Below, one piece after another: positions 7,253-9,333 of a DNA stretch of 9,333 nt (the stretch's first letter is position 1; each line of letters begins with the position of its first letter). The position numbers and the translations under genes are program-made. The notes beneath the pieces were generated by a model. The model was not told where the DNA came from, searched no databases, and saw only the letters and a list, made by a program, of their open reading frames with translations. The stretch lies in assembly GCA_904502165.1 (NCBI GenBank), contig CAJGDB010000076.1:1-9333 (forward strand). The letters are read 5' to 3'. The stretch is from an uncultured Akkermansia sp. (GTDB lineage: Bacteria > Verrucomicrobiota > Verrucomicrobiia > Verrucomicrobiales > Akkermansiaceae).

Positions 7253-7404
7253 GACTAATGTGCAACGAATTTTGCAAAAAAATTCCCAGATAGCCCGAAT
7301 TTCAAGCAACAAGAGGGCTTCCGGCAGAACCCGGCTCTCCTGGGCAGCCGGTGAAATGCACCGCTTTTCTTCTCGTGCTTCCCTGTAACAGACAGAAAAT
7401 ACAC

Positions 7405-7433
7405 TTGCGGTGAAGCCACCCGGCATGTAGAAT
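7405..7433 (+). promoter_or_regulatory. Probable promoter of the thioredoxin-like gene, leaderless arrangement
   Basis: The -35 is TTGCGG (7405-7410), followed by a 17-base spacer and the -10 TAGAAT (7428-7433). Only seven bases separate the -10 from the ATG at 7441, so the expected transcription start is the start codon itself or one base before it. Confidence 0.6.
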
Positions 7434-7440
7434 ACACAGC

Positions 7441-8361
7441 ATGTTCAGAAATATCATGTGCGCGGCCATGCTGTTGGGTATTCTGGCTCCGGCCTGGGCA
7501 GCGGAATGGATGACGGATCTGGAAGCAGCCAAAGCTAAGGCTGCTGCTGAAAACAAAGCAGTACTTATAGACTTTACCGGGTCAGACTGGTGCGGCTGGT
7601 GCATTCGTCTCCGTAAACAGGTGCTTGATACCCCGGAGTTCGAGGCTTATGCCAGGGATAAGTTTGTGTTGATGGAGGTGGATCAGCCTCAGAATCCGAA
7701 ATTCGACCAGGCGCTTCTGGCTCGGAATGTGAAGATTGCTGAACATTATGCCGTAGAGGGTTTCCCAACCTTGCTGGTCATTACTCCGCAAGGTGACCTG
7801 GTGGGTGGTTTCAGCGGTTTCAAGTCACCGGTGCAGAAGGCTGCTGAGCCGCTCGATAAGGCGCTCGAGGTTGCAGCCATGCTCAAGAAGGCTGATTCCC
7901 TGCAGGGTGAAGAACAGCTTGCTACTCTGGTGCAGGCTTATCAGTCTATACCGAAGGGGCTGCGTCAGGGGGCATCTGCTCTTCGCCAGCGCATCGTTGC
8001 GCTTGACCCGCAGGATACAACAGGGCTTGGGCGCCAGCAGCGTCTGGAAGCACAGCGGGCTGCCTTGAGAGACGCTCTGGCTGAGGCGGACAGTCCCCAG
8101 GCTGCTCTGAATGCGGTAGACAAGGCTCTGGAGGCCGCTGAACCTGAGAATAAGCCTGGTATGCTCCAGATCAAATTTCAGATTCAGCTCATGAGCGCCC
8201 AGACGGTGGAAGACATCAAGTCTGCAGCGGCTACCGGCCGCGCGGCGCTGGAGGCTGCTCCTGGAACGACTCCGGTGCATCTGCAGAAGTTCGATGCCTC
8301 TTTTGCTGAACCTGAAGCTGTGTTGGAGCGCTTGCAGCGCATGCGGAACCCGAAAAAATAA
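7441..8361 (+). CDS. Secreted thioredoxin-fold protein
   Basis: The protein has 306 residues. An N-terminal signal peptide is visible: MFRN, then a hydrophobic stretch (about 5-17) ending APAWA, with likely cleavage after residue 20 or 21. It is probably periplasmic or membrane-associated. The thioredoxin-like domain (about 24-130) has the redox motif CGWC (51-54) in the context GSDWCGWC and the cis-proline loop GFPT (107-110), like the Thioredoxin_7/DsbD-gamma type. Both active cysteines are present, so thiol-disulfide exchange is expected, though reductase and oxidase cannot be told apart. Residues about 135-306 are Ala, Leu and Gln rich, helical-looking and possibly TPR-like, with no motif I can name. 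The start is supported by the promoter position. There is no clear terminator: an A-rich run and then the tRNA promoter follow, so readthrough into the tRNA is possible. The partner protein is unknown. Confidence 0.9.
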   Translation: MFRNIMCAAMLLGILAPAWAAEWMTDLEAAKAKAAAENKAVLIDFTGSDWCGWCIRLRKQVLDTPEFEAYARDKFVLMEVDQPQNPKFDQALLARNVKIAEHYAVEGFPTLLVITPQGDLVGGFSGFKSPVQKAAEPLDKALEVAAMLKKADSLQGEEQLATLVQAYQSIPKGLRQGASALRQRIVALDPQDTTGLGRQQRLEAQRAALRDALAEADSPQAALNAVDKALEAAEPENKPGMLQIKFQIQLMSAQTVEDIKSAAATGRAALEAAPGTTPVHLQKFDASFAEPEAVLERLQRMRNPKK

Positions 8362-8379
8362 AAAAAACCAATTTTAGGC

Positions 8380-8408
8380 TTGCCAAAGGATGGAGCGGCT
8401 GGTATACT
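8380..8408 (+). promoter_or_regulatory. Promoter of the tRNA gene
   Basis: The -35 TTGCCA (8380-8385), a 17-base spacer and the -10 TATACT (8403-8408) make this the best sigma-70-type match in the window. Transcription should start near 8415, about 32 bases before the mature tRNA 5' end. The -10 lies almost entirely in the loop of the inverted repeat at 8392-8426. Confidence 0.75.
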
Positions 8409-8426
8409 CCCCTCACCAGCCGCTCC
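8392..8426. repeat. Perfect 12-bp inverted repeat around the tRNA -10 box
   Basis: GGAGCGGCTGGT (8392-8403) and ACCAGCCGCTCC (8415-8426) are exact reverse complements with 11 bases between. The left arm fills the promoter spacer and takes the first base of the -10. The right arm begins at the predicted transcription start. No T run follows on either strand, so it is not a standard terminator. It could be a dimeric operator, or a hairpin formed only in transcripts reading in from the upstream gene. Confidence 0.8.
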
Positions 8427-8446
8427 GGTGGCGGGTAAATACAGAT

Positions 8447-8518
<72 letters not shown>

Positions 8519-8520
8519 CT

Positions 8521-8562
8521 AGCGGGCGTAACTGATAAAGTTACGCCCGCTTCTTTTTATTT
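8521..8562 (+). terminator. Intrinsic terminator directly after the tRNA
   Basis: A perfect 13-bp stem (8521-8533 with 8539-8551) with loop GATAA is followed by TCTTTTTATTT. It begins two bases after the tRNA discriminator base, so it ends the tRNA transcript tightly. Confidence 0.9.
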
Positions 8563-8690
8563 CAGAATTTCAGCGACTTATAAAAACGCAACTCATAACG
8601 CAAACCGGACTTTCCGGGCTGATTTTGCATCCATTTTGACCCCGTTTTACAGCCAAACGGACTCGCTTAGACTCGTGCGTTTACAGTCAC
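8559..8690. repeat. Cluster of short direct repeats downstream of the tRNA
   Basis: This low-GC non-coding stretch holds several short repeats. ATTTCAG occurs at 8559-8565 and 8567-8573, and AACGCAA at 8585-8591 and 8597-8603. GCAAACCGGACT (from 8600) is close to GCCAAACGGACT (from 8652), and GACTCG occurs at 8660-8665 and 8670-8675. CGTTTTACAG (from 8643) is close to CGTTTACAG (from 8678). Their position behind a tRNA would suit arm-type binding sites of an integrase, but short repeats arise easily by chance in such DNA. Confidence 0.3.
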
Positions 8691-8741
8691 AAAGTTGTGG
8701 CAAGCCCAATGATTAAAATGTGTAGTCAATGTAACAGGAAC

Positions 8742-8769
8742 TTGACAAAATCGAGTTTTGTGGAATAAT
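8742..8769 (+). promoter_or_regulatory. Promoter of the AlbA_2 gene, leaderless arrangement
   Basis: The consensus -35 TTGACA (8742-8747), a 16-base spacer and the -10 AATAAT (8764-8769) are present. Six bases separate the -10 from the ATG at 8776, so transcription should begin at the start codon. This near-consensus promoter differs from the TTGC-type -35 boxes of the other genes here. Confidence 0.65.
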
Positions 8770-8775
8770 TTTGCC

Positions 8776-9333
8776 ATGAAAGACGGAGCCGCTAAAACAA
8801 TCTCTCTTGCAGAGAAGGTGCAAGAATTGTACAGCAGGAAGGAAGAGTGGAAGGAGGGGTGGGAATTAGAGTTTAAAAGTGCCAAATGTGGTTTGCCTAA
8901 GGATTTATGGGAAAGCTATAGCGCATTTGCTAATACAGATGGTGGATTGATAATTTTGGGGGTTGCAGATGATGGAGTAATTGAGGGTGTAAAAAAGCCA
9001 CAGCAACGAATTAAAGAATTCATCGATACAGCTAATAATCCGAGTAAGTGTAACCTAAATATGTGCTGTTCAGATGAATTAATTGCTGTTGTACCTTTGG
9101 CAGATAAAGAAGTAGTAGCGTTTCAGATACCACGAGCAGATTGTTCTGATCGTCCTGTTACAGTTAATAACATAAGTTACATTCGATATGGTGAAAGCGA
9201 CAAACGTTGTACTGCTCGCGATTTAGATAAACTGAACTCGGAACGACTGATAGTTATAAGGGATGATTATTCTGAAGATGATGCGATTGTCGATGGAAGC
9301 ACAATAGATGATGTTGATAGGGAAACCTTAAGA
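8776..9333 (+). CDS. AlbA_2/Schlafen-type putative nucleic-acid- or ATP-binding protein (3' truncated by window end)
   Basis: The frame stays open for 186 codons to the last base, so only the N-terminal part is seen. Related proteins are often 400-600 residues. The AlbA_2 domain (PF04326, COG2865-like) is recognisable: ELEFKS (30-35), then YSAFANTDGGLIILGVADDG (48-67) and IEGV (69-72), followed by RPVTVNNISYIRYGESDKR (126-144), the usual end of the domain. The family includes Schlafen-like proteins annotated as ATP-binding, RNA-binding or transcriptional regulators, and some act in phage defence. The function here cannot be fixed without the C-terminus. G+C counts over three 60-base lines from 8881 are 24, 25 and 20, against 40 in a sample line of carB (5221-5280), and the codons are A/T-ending. 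With its position behind a tRNA terminator, this suggests horizontal acquisition. Confidence 0.85.
   Translation, partial: MKDGAAKTISLAEKVQELYSRKEEWKEGWELEFKSAKCGLPKDLWESYSAFANTDGGLIILGVADDGVIEGVKKPQQRIKEFIDTANNPSKCNLNMCCSDELIAVVPLADKEVVAFQIPRADCSDRPVTVNNISYIRYGESDKRCTARDLDKLNSERLIVIRDDYSEDDAIVDGSTIDDVDRETLR

Noticed and set aside
7331..7370. Two mutually exclusive small hairpins (CCGGCT/AGCCGG and CGGTG/CACCG followed by CTTTTCTT) between carB and the thioredoxin-like gene
   Set aside because: The stems are only 5-6 bp and belong to no clear transcript, since they lie upstream of both divergent promoters. This is too weak to call a terminator or small RNA.
8667..8885. 72-codon minus-strand frame between the tRNA and the AlbA_2 gene
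   Set aside because: It overlaps the AlbA_2 start and its promoter, has no recognisable domain, and has no promoter or ribosome site of its own.

Overview
The window reads as a chromosomal segment of a moderately GC-rich bacterium. A PVC-group organism (Verrucomicrobiota, Akkermansia-like) is my best guess. The grounds are a prepilin-type protein with an H-X9-DG-like motif and a secreted thioredoxin-fold protein with a WCGWC active site, both common in that group, together with general protein similarity. This is recognition from memory, not a search result. None of the seven protein genes has a well-placed Shine-Dalgarno sequence.

Layout, left to right. An ABC ATPase (159-947) and ilvC (1014-1994) lie on the minus strand, separated by a strong hairpin terminator. 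Divergent from ilvC is a plus-strand pair: a prepilin-like gene (2152-2949) overlapping tilS (2936-3898). A 15-bp stem terminator separates tilS from convergent carB (3982-7203, minus). After a 237-bp divergent intergenic region come a secreted thioredoxin-like gene (7441-8361, plus), a CAU-anticodon tRNA (8447-8518) with its own promoter and a terminator abutting its 3' end, and finally an AT-rich AlbA_2/Schlafen-type gene (8776 onward, plus) cut by the window end. There is no gene-free stretch over 300 bases. Positions 1-158 contain nothing I can call.

Most genes are housekeeping. ilvC serves branched-chain amino acid synthesis, carB serves arginine and pyrimidine synthesis, and tilS modifies tRNA-Ile(CAU). 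They do not form one pathway, and partner genes such as carA and ilvBN are absent from the window. The change in character comes at the tRNA: beyond its terminator, base composition falls to about 40% G+C, and an accessory-type gene of a family often found in mobile or defence islands begins. The tRNA 3' end is therefore a plausible island boundary.

The most unusual signals are regulatory. Three promoters place their -10 box 6-9 bases before a start codon, which implies leaderless mRNAs. A perfect 12-bp inverted repeat brackets the -10 box of the tRNA promoter. The ABC ATPase start codon lies only 18 bases past a strong terminator, and the protein has Gln where the switch His is expected. I did not find a complete new multigene system. 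The best candidate for one lies to the right of the window, beginning with the truncated AlbA_2 gene.
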